DNA of 64,000 nt from Micavibrio aeruginosavorus (GTDB taxonomy: Bacteria; Pseudomonadota; Alphaproteobacteria; Micavibrionales; Micavibrionaceae): positions 1 to 64,000 of the forward strand of contig QFQB01000001.1 in the NCBI GenBank assembly GCA_003241475.1, written 5' to 3'. Shown here piece by piece: positions 36,501-45,628 of the stretch. The translations under genes and the position numbers were made by a program. The stretch's first letter is position 1. The number at the start of each line of letters is the position of its first letter. The notes below the pieces were generated by a model. The model was given only the letters and a program-made list of their open reading frames with translations, had not been told where the DNA came from and made no database searches.

Positions 36501-39371
36501 GCTTCGATCATAAAGTTTGGTCGTTGTCGATGTAACGGGCGCCGTGTCGCCGTTGACCCACATGGAAATCGTATAGCGCGTTGCTTCCATAGTGACGTCT
36601 TTTAAAACCTGTATATAGTTTGTTGCGTTCAGGTTAAGAGCAGTTCCATCCTGTCCAGGAGCAGACACGACACTACCGCCTCCCTCCCAGCTTCCATCAT
36701 TTCCACTGATTGAATCTTCAACGCTTGTTCCTGTTGTCTCGTCTAGTTTCCATCTATGGATCAGGCCGCCCGGCCCTGTTGTGGCGTTGGTTGAAAAGCG
36801 CCGCATGCAACGAATATATTGTGCGACCGGTTTTTGATCGCCCGTTGTCGATGTGGTCCCGTCCTGCATTTTTAAGCGGGCGATATTAAGCGGAGCACCC
36901 GAGCTACCGGCTTCGGTTGAACTCGTGTAGAAAGAGCCGCTTGTCTCAAAGCCTCCAATCGCCACACGGTTCGGGTAAAAAATTGTGCTCATTTCATTGA
37001 TTGAGGGCAGGAACCAGTCTTCATAACCGCCAGAATTCAGATCACCACAAACTTGTGCGGCGCGATGTGGCTGGAACCCGGTCGTTACGCTATCGGAATC
37101 CGTCCCTTCCAGCGTTGTTGTGTTGGTCGTTCCATCGTCGTTGGTTGTTCCGCCCACATACACCGCACCGCTTGTATTCCCGAAGTTCCAAGGTCTTGTG
37201 CCGCGCGATCCTGTACAACTGGTACCGTTCCATGTCTGACCGAAATCGCAAGGCGTCGTATAATAGTAATATCCTCCGTATTCCCCCATGTAGACATTGC
37301 CGTTGTTGCAATGATCTCCTATAGCGCTTGCGCCTGCACACAGGCCACTTTCATAAGCGAGCGCAGTGTTTTCGTCATTATAGATATCCATGACTTCTTC
37401 GGCAGAAAGACCGCGGCTGAAAATCATGACATCGTCGATGATGCCATCAAATTTCTCGTCCCCGTTACCCAGGGCGCCGAGACCCACGGCCTGGGAATTT
37501 ACGAGAGGTGTCATTTGCGACGAGGTCGTTTGTACAAGCTCGCCGTCGATATACATCTTCAAATCATTGCCGTCATATGTGCAGGTCAAAAGATACCATG
37601 TGTCGGCAGGGAAGGCCGAACCGGCAGAAGGTGTGGCAATAAATCCTGAATCGCTACGGTATTCGCAAGCGACGGGCGTGAAGTGCGACCAGAACATCGC
37701 ATAGTTGGCCGTATTATAGGCGATGCCCTTGCCGACAATGCGTTCTACGCCGTTGTTAGGAAGTCCATGCGGTTTGATCCATGCCGATAGCGTGAATCTT
37801 GTCAAATCGAGGTCGTTGTCGTCGGGAACGGAGACATAATTTGTTCCATTCAAATCGTAAGCGGTACCTTCGTGGCCACTTACCGAAACGACGGAACCGC
37901 CGCCTTGCCAGCTTCCGTCATGATCGCCGATGGAATCTTCGGCGGCCGTTCCGGTCGTCTCATTCAGTTTCCAGCGACTGATGATTCCTTCGGGAGGCAC
38001 GTAATTGGAAACAGATCCCCCCATCGATACGGCTTCCCAGTCGCTACCGCCGCCTGAGAAATCGCAGATGACAAGCACCGGCGGGCTAACGTCGTAATTA
38101 ATGCGAAGCTGTTGGTCCGTCGTCGCGTCGCAGGCATCAACATCGATATTGCCCGGTAGAATAAGACCGGCGTTTTCCAGCGCGAGCGGTCCCGCTAACG
38201 TCGCGCCGCCTGTAACATCGATCTCTTTTTCAATTGTGGCTGTGTCTTTAGAAACGTCCTTGATGCGCCAGAGATCGTTGCCGCTCAGACCGTTCGCCTC
38301 GTTGTAGGTATATTCCATGATAAGGTCGTCCGATCCGGCAGCACGATCGACCGGTGGGCCAGATGGCAGAGAAACCGTCGCATTTTTCTCACAAACTGCG
38401 CGAAGGTTTGAATTGCAGTTTTCATCTATCCAGTTTCCCGAGCCATACCCGGAAGGGTGCGTGCCTGCGCAGTTTTCACCAGTTCCGCCATTTGGTTCCC
38501 CACTCTGCCAACTTGCGTAATTTCCGCCAAAAGCAGACCCATTCTGATCGCCCTGCCAGAATTGCGTTCCGGATTCCGGGCCTTGCGTCCATCGCCAAAC
38601 GCCCTCAGAAGGATCATCTGTTCCTGCAATCCATGTCCAGTTAACGGTTGTAAGATTTGTGATCGCTACCTGTTCGGCCGCGGTCGTCAATGTTGCAAGA
38701 TGATCGCCGCCAGCAGAAACACAAGAAGCGTTTGCGCCGGAAAAGTTTGTTGTATTGCTTGTCACAAAAAAACATTTTCCTGTAACAGGATCGTTATAGT
38801 GATTGTCGCCAAGACCCGTACAATCTGCTGGCGTTGTTACGCCGCCACCTTGCGGGTTGCATTTTGTGCTGAATTGACGGTCTTTGCCGGCGCTGATAAC
38901 GGCAATTACGACATCTGTCGGCTGATCTGACCCTGTCAGCAGGTTTACACCCGCACCGCACGTTCCATTGCCCGGATTCCAGGCGCAGTAGCCGTAAGGC
39001 GTTCCCCACGGATCTTTTTCCGTGACGCCGATATCGTCAGGGAACCAGCCGCCGCCGTCTGGATGCGGCCCGGTAGCCGTTTTAAACGGTAGTGGTTCCA
39101 TCATGTCCTGATCGTTGTTGGGCCCGAGCGTGTCTACATCGCAGCCGGCGGATTGCTGGATGGAAATCCGTCCGCCGGAATTCATCCGTTCTTCCGCAAC
39201 GGATTTGCGTGTGACATCGGACATGGATGTGACAACGCCTTTGACGACATTGCCTGCGCCTACCGTGAAAACGCCGATCAGGGCGATCGAGGCGAACAGC
39301 ATGAAGAAGATATTTCCGGATTGCGATCCGGATCTTCGTCTCATCAATATGTATGGGCGCGGCATTATCAT
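33513..39371 (-). CDS. Giant C-type-lectin/LamG/RCC1 surface protein B (second gene of operon)
   Basis: 1952 residues. The N-terminus has a basic leader, then SG-NIFFMLFASIALIGV, then DPWGTPYGYCAWNPG (about 120). A C-type lectin fold follows (about 180-325: SGANASCVSAGGDHLATL, WIAGTDDPSEGVWRW, WIDENCN). Then LamG (about 462-667), a DUF1566-like domain (about 675-862, with GGYEDWFLPSINEM), LamG (about 868-1074), a seven-repeat propeller (about 1094-1392), seven RCC1 repeats (about 1407-1767) and a tail ending in YCNGSAWVTL. ATGA overlap with gene C. Carbohydrate or surface recognition is inferred from the domains. Confidence 0.85.
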   Translation of the reverse strand: MIMPRPYILMRRRSGSQSGNIFFMLFASIALIGVFTVGAGNVVKGVVTSMSDVTRKSVAEERMNSGGRISIQQSAGCDVDTLGPNNDQDMMEPLPFKTATGPHPDGGGWFPDDIGVTEKDPWGTPYGYCAWNPGNGTCGAGVNLLTGSDQPTDVVIAVISAGKDRQFSTKCNPQGGGVTTPADCTGLGDNHYNDPVTGKCFFVTSNTTNFSGANASCVSAGGDHLATLTTAAEQVAITNLTTVNWTWIAGTDDPSEGVWRWTQGPESGTQFWQGDQNGSAFGGNYASWQSGEPNGGTGENCAGTHPSGYGSGNWIDENCNSNLRAVCEKNATVSLPSGPPVDRAAGSDDLIMEYTYNEANGLSGNDLWRIKDVSKDTATIEKEIDVTGGATLAGPLALENAGLILPGNIDVDACDATTDQQLRINYDVSPPVLVICDFSGGGSDWEAVSMGGSVSNYVPPEGIISRWKLNETTGTAAEDSIGDHDGSWQGGGSVVSVSGHEGTAYDLNGTNYVSVPDDNDLDLTRFTLSAWIKPHGLPNNGVERIVGKGIAYNTANYAMFWSHFTPVACEYRSDSGFIATPSAGSAFPADTWYLLTCTYDGNDLKMYIDGELVQTTSSQMTPLVNSQAVGLGALGNGDEKFDGIIDDVMIFSRGLSAEEVMDIYNDENTALAYESGLCAGASAIGDHCNNGNVYMGEYGGYYYYTTPCDFGQTWNGTSCTGSRGTRPWNFGNTSGAVYVGGTTNDDGTTNTTTLEGTDSDSVTTGFQPHRAAQVCGDLNSGGYEDWFLPSINEMSTIFYPNRVAIGGFETSGSFYTSSTEAGSSGAPLNIARLKMQDGTTSTTGDQKPVAQYIRCMRRFSTNATTGPGGLIHRWKLDETTGTSVEDSISGNDGSWEGGGSVVSAPGQDGTALNLNATNYIQVLKDVTMEATRYTISMWVNGDTAPVTSTTTKLYDRSDDKTFNWSHDWGSPLGCEQKEASSGNWFGTGPSGVTVTPGQWYFVACTYDGTRLRTYVDGIERSSVAVGPPATGLPYNFTFGSAVSGSLKFDGKMDDIRFFNRALSADEMVALYEGTYGQTIEEDVASDTQGVHQEMNVCKAAGSGPFTKVGQSDNGFYYRTPLMTEDYLYVGGYNNGLSAFARGAGTLTRLDNEQDVDGNTINGQYFDGATIFVAQGSDDLLAYSFDGTSFTKTGQIAPGSAALDVTGDGRYVYVAESGFVRAYSFSGGTFTLAGSFDNAGTASNIWSDGTYIYVSAGNGGFYVLTFSGSAFTQVAQITPAGGDTRASWGDGHYIYIATNNLLAYSFDGTALTLAGTYNSGQTLSWGFGDGVNIFAGYGSTQIQALRFDGSNFKVISSYPIEDQVRAFRTDGSYLYVTYQNDPIDIFTGFACDTPTALSAATVLAADKYRGRISTGEASSCGVKPDGTAWCWGAADNGQLGNGSAAGNKTSPSRVNGTAGYVQITTGDDFSCGLQSNGAISCWGSDTGGRLGNGAVLTADQTSPSSLSGTGPWIQVSAGTEHACGIKADGTAWCWGVDTNGRLGNGAGSATQEAPSAVDSTSTWTQISAGYDGSCGIKSDGSAWCWGRNNYGQLGNSTTGTDEVSPFKVSDAGPWVQISRGYESVCGVKLDGSLWCWGRNELGQLGNGAINTTLYSIPAPVSNAGPWLDVSVSLTDGTVCGVQTNGTAWCWGEDDKGQLGNGDTLTSSMPVPSRVLDPGPWATIVAGKEKACGLKTDGSAWCWGTDANGELGNGTAIVTDPMHIPSRVENFPNISPWQWTDNGTTLSAAGASNISMGTSAGISYDATAISSLGNGLSFPSAGNSVLRQNPGSSELLLQAAGTNASAQLSWKTVTASATRSAGIDYTTSFFELGVNNAGVSNYMNAITPQVEISTTGGVGVGTSGTIPNKLTINGGLKIGADNSLLCTVLRTGAIRYVGGATPYQYCNGSAWVTL

Positions 39372-42300
39372 TGGAACTGCACCTGCACGGGTATGGTGGA
39401 CTGGCTTGTGCTGTTGTTGCCAAGGCGGCCGTTCGAGTTATTACCCCAGCACCATGTCGTGCCGCTTGAGCGAATGCCGCAAGTATGGGAATTACCGGCG
39501 ATGACTTGAACCCAGTCATACCAGTAGCCAGTCCCTGCGCTGTCATAAACCTGAACTGGCAGAGATCTGTTCGTACCGGATGTACTGTCGCCCACCTGAC
39601 CGTTGGCATTCAATCCCCAGCAATAGGCGCTACCATTTGCACGGATGCCGCACACCTGACCGCCGCCCGCACTAAGGCTCAACCAATCGGAGTAAGCGCT
39701 ACCACCGCCGCTGTCTTTTACTTGTACCGGAAGCGATACGTTGTTTGTGGTCAGCCCGTCGCCACGCGAACCCCAGTTGTTGATGCCACCCCAGCACCAT
39801 GCCGTCCCATCTGCACGAATGCCGCAACTCATGCCTGCCCCAGCGGTAATCATTCGCCAATCGGTCCAGTTCCCGCCGCCACCGCTGTTCTTTACCTGAA
39901 TGGGCAATGGGTTGTTCGTCGTAGCTGTTGTACCGTTCCCCAATTGTCCATTGGAGCCATTCCCCCAGCACCACGCCGATCCGTCAGTGCGGATACCGCA
40001 TGTTTGCTGATAATAGCCATACACGCTGGTCCAGTCCGACCATGTACCTGCACCACTACTATTTTTTACCTGTACAGGGCGAGCGTTAACGCTGGATGTC
40101 GTGCCATTACCCATACTTCCATTCGTGTCCGTACCCCAGCACCAGAGTGTTCCGTTGCTACGCAAGCCACAGCTGTAATATCGAGCGATGCTTAGTTGCT
40201 TCCAATCAGACCAGTAACCTGCGCCGGACCCATCGCTGTTTTGAACCCTAACAGGTCTGCTTGAGGATGCTGATCCATTGTTTCCGAGCTGACTGTTCGT
40301 GCCTAGCCCCCAGCACCAAGTAGTGCCATCGGCACGAAGGCCGCACGCATGGTTGCCGCCGCTACCAACTTGTTTCCAATCCGACCATCCAGGTGTGCCT
40401 GTGCTGGTATGAACGGTAACGGCTTTGGTTGCATCGGGGGTTGTTGTTCCGTTTCCAAGTTCGCCATCTGCTGCGCGTCCCCAGCATTTTGCATAGCCAT
40501 CAGACATGACGGCGCAACTGCCGTTCACTCCTGCAATATTGGCTTGGCTGTTGGTATTCATCAAGACGCTGGTTGTGGTCATCGTACCCCATGGTCTCCA
40601 GGAACCGCCACTACGGCAATATTGCCACGCGCTACCCGTCCATTGAATTGTTCCAACTTTGCCCGAAGTGCATCCACCGCCGTCATTGCCGATCTTGATC
40701 GCGCCGTTGACATCCAGTTTTGTAGCGGGCGCACCTTTTGTGCGGATGCCGACATTGCCTGTGCTACCAATTTCAAGATCAGGTTGCAGACTTGTCACAA
40801 GGGCATCAGGGTTATTTGTCGTTCGGGAAATTTCGAACGATCCGGTATTATAATCGAGCCCTACTGAGCGGTTTGCGTAGAGTTGCGATGTGTTCTCGTA
40901 AACCTGTTGTATTTCCGAGGCGCTTAAAGCCCGGTTGTACATACGGACATCGTCCATTGCGCCATTAAACGGACTGGAGCCGTTCGATCCTGCGCCGATC
41001 CCCATATTAGAGGCAGCAGATACAGGAGTTCCGGCAGCAACACTGGAAACCTGATTTCCATCGATGTACATGCGCAAGGTGGTGCCGTCATAGGAGCAGA
41101 CGATAAAATACCATTGGTTTGCGACCATATTGATCGGCATTACGGGCGAGGTTACGCGTCCTGACCCATCGTTTTGTTCACAAGTTATCGGATAACCCCA
41201 CTGGTGGCTCCAGTTGACCGAAAAGTTTTCGTTCCGGTCGAACATCTTGCTTGTAACGCTACCCGTGGTAGGCGCCGTATAGCCTTTTGCCCAGAAAGAA
41301 ACCGTGTAAAGCGGCAAGTATAAGGACGCGTTATAGGTAACGAGAACAAATCCCGACGATCCGTTGAAGGATAGAGCGCCATTGTCTACACCAGTCGCAG
41401 GTGTCAGAACCCCGGACCATGCCCACCCACCGTCGGTTGTTCCGACAGAATCATCTACAAAGGTTCCATAAGTTTCATCCATCTTCCACCGATGCACGAG
41501 GCCGCTCGTTACGTCGCCGGAAGCTGTTGCGGAAGCTACATTCAAGCGAATTTGGGATGCATAAGATGTGCCGCGGGCATCAAGAAGTAACTGGTTTGCC
41601 GTACTTTGTGTGATACTTGCCCCATCACTGCGCAGACGCAAGCCGGTCGATGTCCCATCACCGGATATATAACGCGTTGTTCCTATTATGGGGTTTAGAT
41701 TCCACAAGGCGGATAAACCCGTGCTGGTTTCATTGGCATACCATGCGCTACGGGTGGGTGTGTCGAGAACCTTGCTTGGCAAAGTGGTAGATCCGAAAGA
41801 TGAACCGTTTCCTAGCCGCCCGTTCGTATCCGTACCCCAGCACCATACATTTTCATTAACGTCGGTTGCGCAAGATGCGTTTATACCGGGTTGCGCGGTC
41901 ATGAATTTTTGTGCACCCGTAACCCGCACAGGGATTTCTTGTGCTGCGACATTTAAACCATTGCCGATGCGGCCATTGTTACCCGCCCCCCAGCACCACG
42001 CGCCGCCATAGATATCCGTGCCGCAATTATGCTCTACGCCAGCCGCAATAGACATGAAGGGTGCATTCGTGAAAGCCCTTACAGGAGATGTTTGGTCTTC
42101 AGTTATGTCGCTTCCATTGCCTATAAGACCATTTTCGTCTTTGCCCCAGCACCACACGCTTCCATCGTTTTTCAATCCGCAGGTAGCTTTGCCTGCAGAT
42201 ATTTTTGCCCATGGTCCGGGATCGTCTACTTGCGAAGGCGTATTTTGTGATGTGTTGAGAACGGCTCCATTGCCGAGCTGTCCGTTCGAATCAGATCCCC

Positions 42301-45300
42301 AGCACCACGCAGTTCCGTCTTTTTTGATGCCGCAACTCGTGTCAGGCCCGGCAGAAATATCAATCCAAAGGTCATCGCCAGATACTTCAGCAGGCGAGGA
42401 GACGCTTCCGCCACCTGTGCCGAGTTTTCCATTCGAGTTCGATCCCCAGCACCATGCTGTACCATCGGTACGAATACCGCAGGCATGATCTGTTCCGACG
42501 GAAACTTTCGTCCACATAAGCTCATCATCCGCAACATCGACGGCAACAGGAGATGTTTGGTCGCCAGCCCCGCCAGCGCCAAGCTGTCCGTTTGAATCAG
42601 AACCCCAGCACCACACGCTCCCGTCCGTTTTTAATCCGCAGGTCGAGGTAGAACCAAAGCCGGTAGAGATATCCAGCCAGGGTCCCGCATCACTCACTGG
42701 ACTGGGCTGTTGCTGACTACCGCTAACGGCACCGTTACCAAGTTGTCCGCTACCGTCTTCGCCCCAGCACCACGCAGTTCCGTCTTTTCGCACCATACAG
42801 GCATGCTTTTCGGCAGAAGCCAGTTTGACCGGCGCAATATTCGCGCTCGATAGATTTTCCTCACGTACATCAGCAAGAGCCGTTGTAAAAGAATCGCCTG
42901 CCGATACATCGACGTAGCCAAAGCCGTAAGCGCGGACAGGTATGGAACTAGTTCCTGTGTGATCGCCTTTGCCCAACTGGCCACTTGTGTTGCTTCCCCA
43001 GCACCAGATTTCGCCGCCCTTGCGCAAGCCGCAGGCATGGGTGTTGCCAACGGAGACTTTTACAAAATCCGTGATGTTGGAGACTTGTGTAGGACGAACC
43101 TGATCGCTGGTTCCGCCATTCCCGATTTGTCCGTCATCGCCATTCCCCCAGCACCAGATCGTACCAGTACCCCGCACCGCACAACCTTTGTTGCCATTGG
43201 TGTCTATATCAACGAAATTAGGTTCATCATCATCGTAAACAGCAACGGGCGAATTCTCCTGACCGGTTGCCGTGTCGTTACCCAGGCTTCCGTCAACGCC
43301 TTCACCCCAGCAATAAGCTTCGCCTGTTTTGGTAATTCCGCAGGCCTGGTTTCCCGCATTCCGTGAGGCCGTGATGGAGACAAAGTCCGTGATGTCAGAC
43401 ACGATGGCTGGCGTGCTTTGGTTTGCCGTAGATCCGTTGCCGATGACACCTTTCGATCCAGTACCCCAGCAGGCGGCTTCCCCACTTTGACGTACGCCGC
43501 AGGCAAAATTCACGCCCGTAGCGATATCAACGAAATCGGTGTAGGTAGAAACTTCTATAGGTGTAGCGCTGGTCGTAGCGCTTCCACCACCGAGACCACC
43601 GCTACCGTTGCCCCAACAGTAAGCATGGCCGTTGCGTTTGATCGCACAAGTGCGGTTTGCACTGGCCGAAACTTTTGAAACATTCGACAATTCTTGAACC
43701 TGCACAGGAACGCTGATGCTTGCCGCAGTCGTTTCACCGTTACCAAGCTTGCCGTCTGTCTGGTCACCCCAGCACCAGACCGTTCCGCCCGCGCGAACGC
43801 CACAAGCATGTTTGGTGCCGGCCGAAACCTGCACAAAATCATAAGCGGAGACAACCGGTTGCAGTCCGTCGTGCTCTTGGTATATCGGACCGTTACCCGT
43901 GCGCTCATCATCATCGATTCCCCATGCCATTGCTTGCGCCGGACGTTTGGGGCGGCTGAGGCTGACATCCGAAGGGCGCGCCTCATTGTATAGATCATTA
44001 ATATCAGCCGCCGACATCGCGTAGTTATAAATGCGGACATCGTCGATCATTCCGCTCATATACGGCCCGCCTGTGCCGCCCGATCCAATAAAAACCTTGT
44101 CGTTAACAGTTTTGGAATAGGCGATAGCATCTGTAAGCGTTTTGCTGTCCGCTAATTGTCCGTTGATGTAGATTTTTTGTTGTGGCGCTGTGGCTGAAGG
44201 GCTGTAAACACCTACGACATGAACCCATTGACCGTCGCCAGCAGAGCTTGTACCGGACAAAGTGCTTGTCGCACTCGCGGTCCCAATGCCGAACGTCGGG
44301 TAGTAAGATGTTCCCGATTTTTCAAGCGTGAGCGCATAGCTGTAGTTGGGACTACATCCGCTACTACAGCTTTTTGCAACAATAGTCGTGGATGTTGCTG
44401 GTGATCCTGTGCGTTTTACCCATGCAACAACTGTTACCGCCGTTGGCTCTAGACTAGCGCTTCGTTCAACGCTGACATACTGGGAACTGGCGGACGTAAA
44501 TTGAAGCGCATTGCCCAGATATCCTGTTGTCCAGGCTGGCGCGTTGACGAGTGTTCCATTGTTGTTGCCGCTGGAATCGGATGCACTTGTTCCGCCCGTT
44601 TCATCCATTTGCCAGTACGATACCAACGTTCCTGTGAGGCTTGCATTTCCGCCGCCACTTTCGCTGGATGTGCCCACGCCCGATAGCGGCGTCCAGCCCA
44701 GCGATTGATCGCAAATTTCAATTGTAGGCGGGTTTGTGCCGGTGTTACGGCGTATCTGCTTGTCATTAACCGTGGCACAAGCGCCGGTCAAAGAATTGTC
44801 GCCGGGGTCTCCGGGCAAACGAAGGCCCCCACCAGTTAAACTGTTACCGGTAAGAACGACACCACCCGCGATGGTCCCGCCCTGCTTAACTTCGAGCCCC
44901 TTGGGTGTGACGGCGGTTCCGCTGTCGTTCGCTTTAGGCTTCCAAAGGCCCGCGCCAAGATCGTTTGCTTCTCTATAGCTGTAGGCAAGAACGATGTCGT
45001 CGCTTCCGGGCGTGCGTGTAATCAACGATGCGTTCGGTGTCAATGCGTTGAACGCAGTGCAACTTGTCTGAAATTTACGATCCTTCCCTGCACTGATGAG
45101 TGCGATAACATATTGCTTTTGATCCGATCCGCCTTGCAGGCGCCCTGGCGTTGCGCCGCCGCAGGCCGCAACAGCATCGGAAACGGATATCGATCCGACA
45201 TCCCAGGCGCAATACCCGTAGCGTGTATTCCATGGATCCTTGTCATCAGGAACAAGGCCTGTCGGAAGATAGCCGCCGCCCACAGGACTTTCTGCGCCGC

Positions 45301-45628
45301 CCGCATCCGTATAGGGAAGCGGTTCGATCGAACCGTCGCTGTCGCAATCGGAAATATCGGCGTTGGTCAGAGTGTCTTTTTGCTGTGTCGCATTGACGAT
45401 GGCGAGACGCGAAGTCGTGATGACCGTATTTTCGGCCAGCGTTTTGCGCGTGACTTCCGTCATCGTGCTCATCGGGCCGCGCAAGACGCTGTTGAATCCG
45501 TATCCTACCGCGCCGACCATGGCGAGGGCGGCAAAAAGCGCGAAGAAAATATTCCCCGCGTTGCGTGCAGGAGGATTGGATTCGCGTACCAAAGCATGGA
45601 TGTCTTTGTGCGCGAAGTATTTTTTCAT
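39368..45628 (-). CDS. Giant RCC1/LamG surface protein C (first gene of operon)
   Basis: About 2086 residues from ATG 45628, chosen because the leader before AG-NIFFALFAALAMVGAVG (about 25 residues) then matches proteins A and B; an in-frame TTG at 45700 gives 2110. Order: helix, DPWNTRYGYCAWDVG (about 145), LamG (about 333-548), RCC1 set 1 with six clear and one decayed repeat (about 596-919), set 2 with seven (about 933-1289), LamG (about 1376-1582), LDVNGAIKIG plus WQYC module, and set 3 with seven to the end. Each clear blade has two Cys. It lacks the extra propeller of A and B. No strong ribosome site precedes either start. Confidence 0.83.
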   Translation of the reverse strand: MKKYFAHKDIHALVRESNPPARNAGNIFFALFAALAMVGAVGYGFNSVLRGPMSTMTEVTRKTLAENTVITTSRLAIVNATQQKDTLTNADISDCDSDGSIEPLPYTDAGGAESPVGGGYLPTGLVPDDKDPWNTRYGYCAWDVGSISVSDAVAACGGATPGRLQGGSDQKQYVIALISAGKDRKFQTSCTAFNALTPNASLITRTPGSDDIVLAYSYREANDLGAGLWKPKANDSGTAVTPKGLEVKQGGTIAGGVVLTGNSLTGGGLRLPGDPGDNSLTGACATVNDKQIRRNTGTNPPTIEICDQSLGWTPLSGVGTSSESGGGNASLTGTLVSYWQMDETGGTSASDSSGNNNGTLVNAPAWTTGYLGNALQFTSASSQYVSVERSASLEPTAVTVVAWVKRTGSPATSTTIVAKSCSSGCSPNYSYALTLEKSGTSYYPTFGIGTASATSTLSGTSSAGDGQWVHVVGVYSPSATAPQQKIYINGQLADSKTLTDAIAYSKTVNDKVFIGSGGTGGPYMSGMIDDVRIYNYAMSAADINDLYNEARPSDVSLSRPKRPAQAMAWGIDDDERTGNGPIYQEHDGLQPVVSAYDFVQVSAGTKHACGVRAGGTVWCWGDQTDGKLGNGETTAASISVPVQVQELSNVSKVSASANRTCAIKRNGHAYCWGNGSGGLGGGSATTSATPIEVSTYTDFVDIATGVNFACGVRQSGEAACWGTGSKGVIGNGSTANQSTPAIVSDITDFVSITASRNAGNQACGITKTGEAYCWGEGVDGSLGNDTATGQENSPVAVYDDDEPNFVDIDTNGNKGCAVRGTGTIWCWGNGDDGQIGNGGTSDQVRPTQVSNITDFVKVSVGNTHACGLRKGGEIWCWGSNTSGQLGKGDHTGTSSIPVRAYGFGYVDVSAGDSFTTALADVREENLSSANIAPVKLASAEKHACMVRKDGTAWCWGEDGSGQLGNGAVSGSQQQPSPVSDAGPWLDISTGFGSTSTCGLKTDGSVWCWGSDSNGQLGAGGAGDQTSPVAVDVADDELMWTKVSVGTDHACGIRTDGTAWCWGSNSNGKLGTGGGSVSSPAEVSGDDLWIDISAGPDTSCGIKKDGTAWCWGSDSNGQLGNGAVLNTSQNTPSQVDDPGPWAKISAGKATCGLKNDGSVWCWGKDENGLIGNGSDITEDQTSPVRAFTNAPFMSIAAGVEHNCGTDIYGGAWCWGAGNNGRIGNGLNVAAQEIPVRVTGAQKFMTAQPGINASCATDVNENVWCWGTDTNGRLGNGSSFGSTTLPSKVLDTPTRSAWYANETSTGLSALWNLNPIIGTTRYISGDGTSTGLRLRSDGASITQSTANQLLLDARGTSYASQIRLNVASATASGDVTSGLVHRWKMDETYGTFVDDSVGTTDGGWAWSGVLTPATGVDNGALSFNGSSGFVLVTYNASLYLPLYTVSFWAKGYTAPTTGSVTSKMFDRNENFSVNWSHQWGYPITCEQNDGSGRVTSPVMPINMVANQWYFIVCSYDGTTLRMYIDGNQVSSVAAGTPVSAASNMGIGAGSNGSSPFNGAMDDVRMYNRALSASEIQQVYENTSQLYANRSVGLDYNTGSFEISRTTNNPDALVTSLQPDLEIGSTGNVGIRTKGAPATKLDVNGAIKIGNDGGGCTSGKVGTIQWTGSAWQYCRSGGSWRPWGTMTTTSVLMNTNSQANIAGVNGSCAVMSDGYAKCWGRAADGELGNGTTTPDATKAVTVHTSTGTPGWSDWKQVGSGGNHACGLRADGTTWCWGLGTNSQLGNNGSASSSRPVRVQNSDGSGAGYWSDWKQLSIARYYSCGLRSNGTLWCWGTDTNGSMGNGTTSSVNARPVQVKNSSGAGTWSDWTSVYGYYQQTCGIRTDGSAWCWGNGSNGQLGNGTTATTNNPLPIQVKNSGGGGNWTDWRMITAGAGMSCGIRADGTAWCWGGINNWGSRGDGLTTNNVSLPVQVKDSGGGSAYSDWLSLSAGGGQVCGIRANGSAYCWGLNANGQVGDSTSGTNRSLPVQVYDSAGTGYWYDWVQVIAGNSHTCGIRSSGTTWCWGNNSNGRLGNNSTSQSTIPVQVQFQ

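Noticed and set aside
27000..45000. CRISPR-like recurrence of CCCCAGCACCA words every 120-150 bp
   Set aside because: The words are the reverse complement of codons for the CWGxx core of RCC1 repeats. Spacers are coding and similar to each other, so this is protein repetition.
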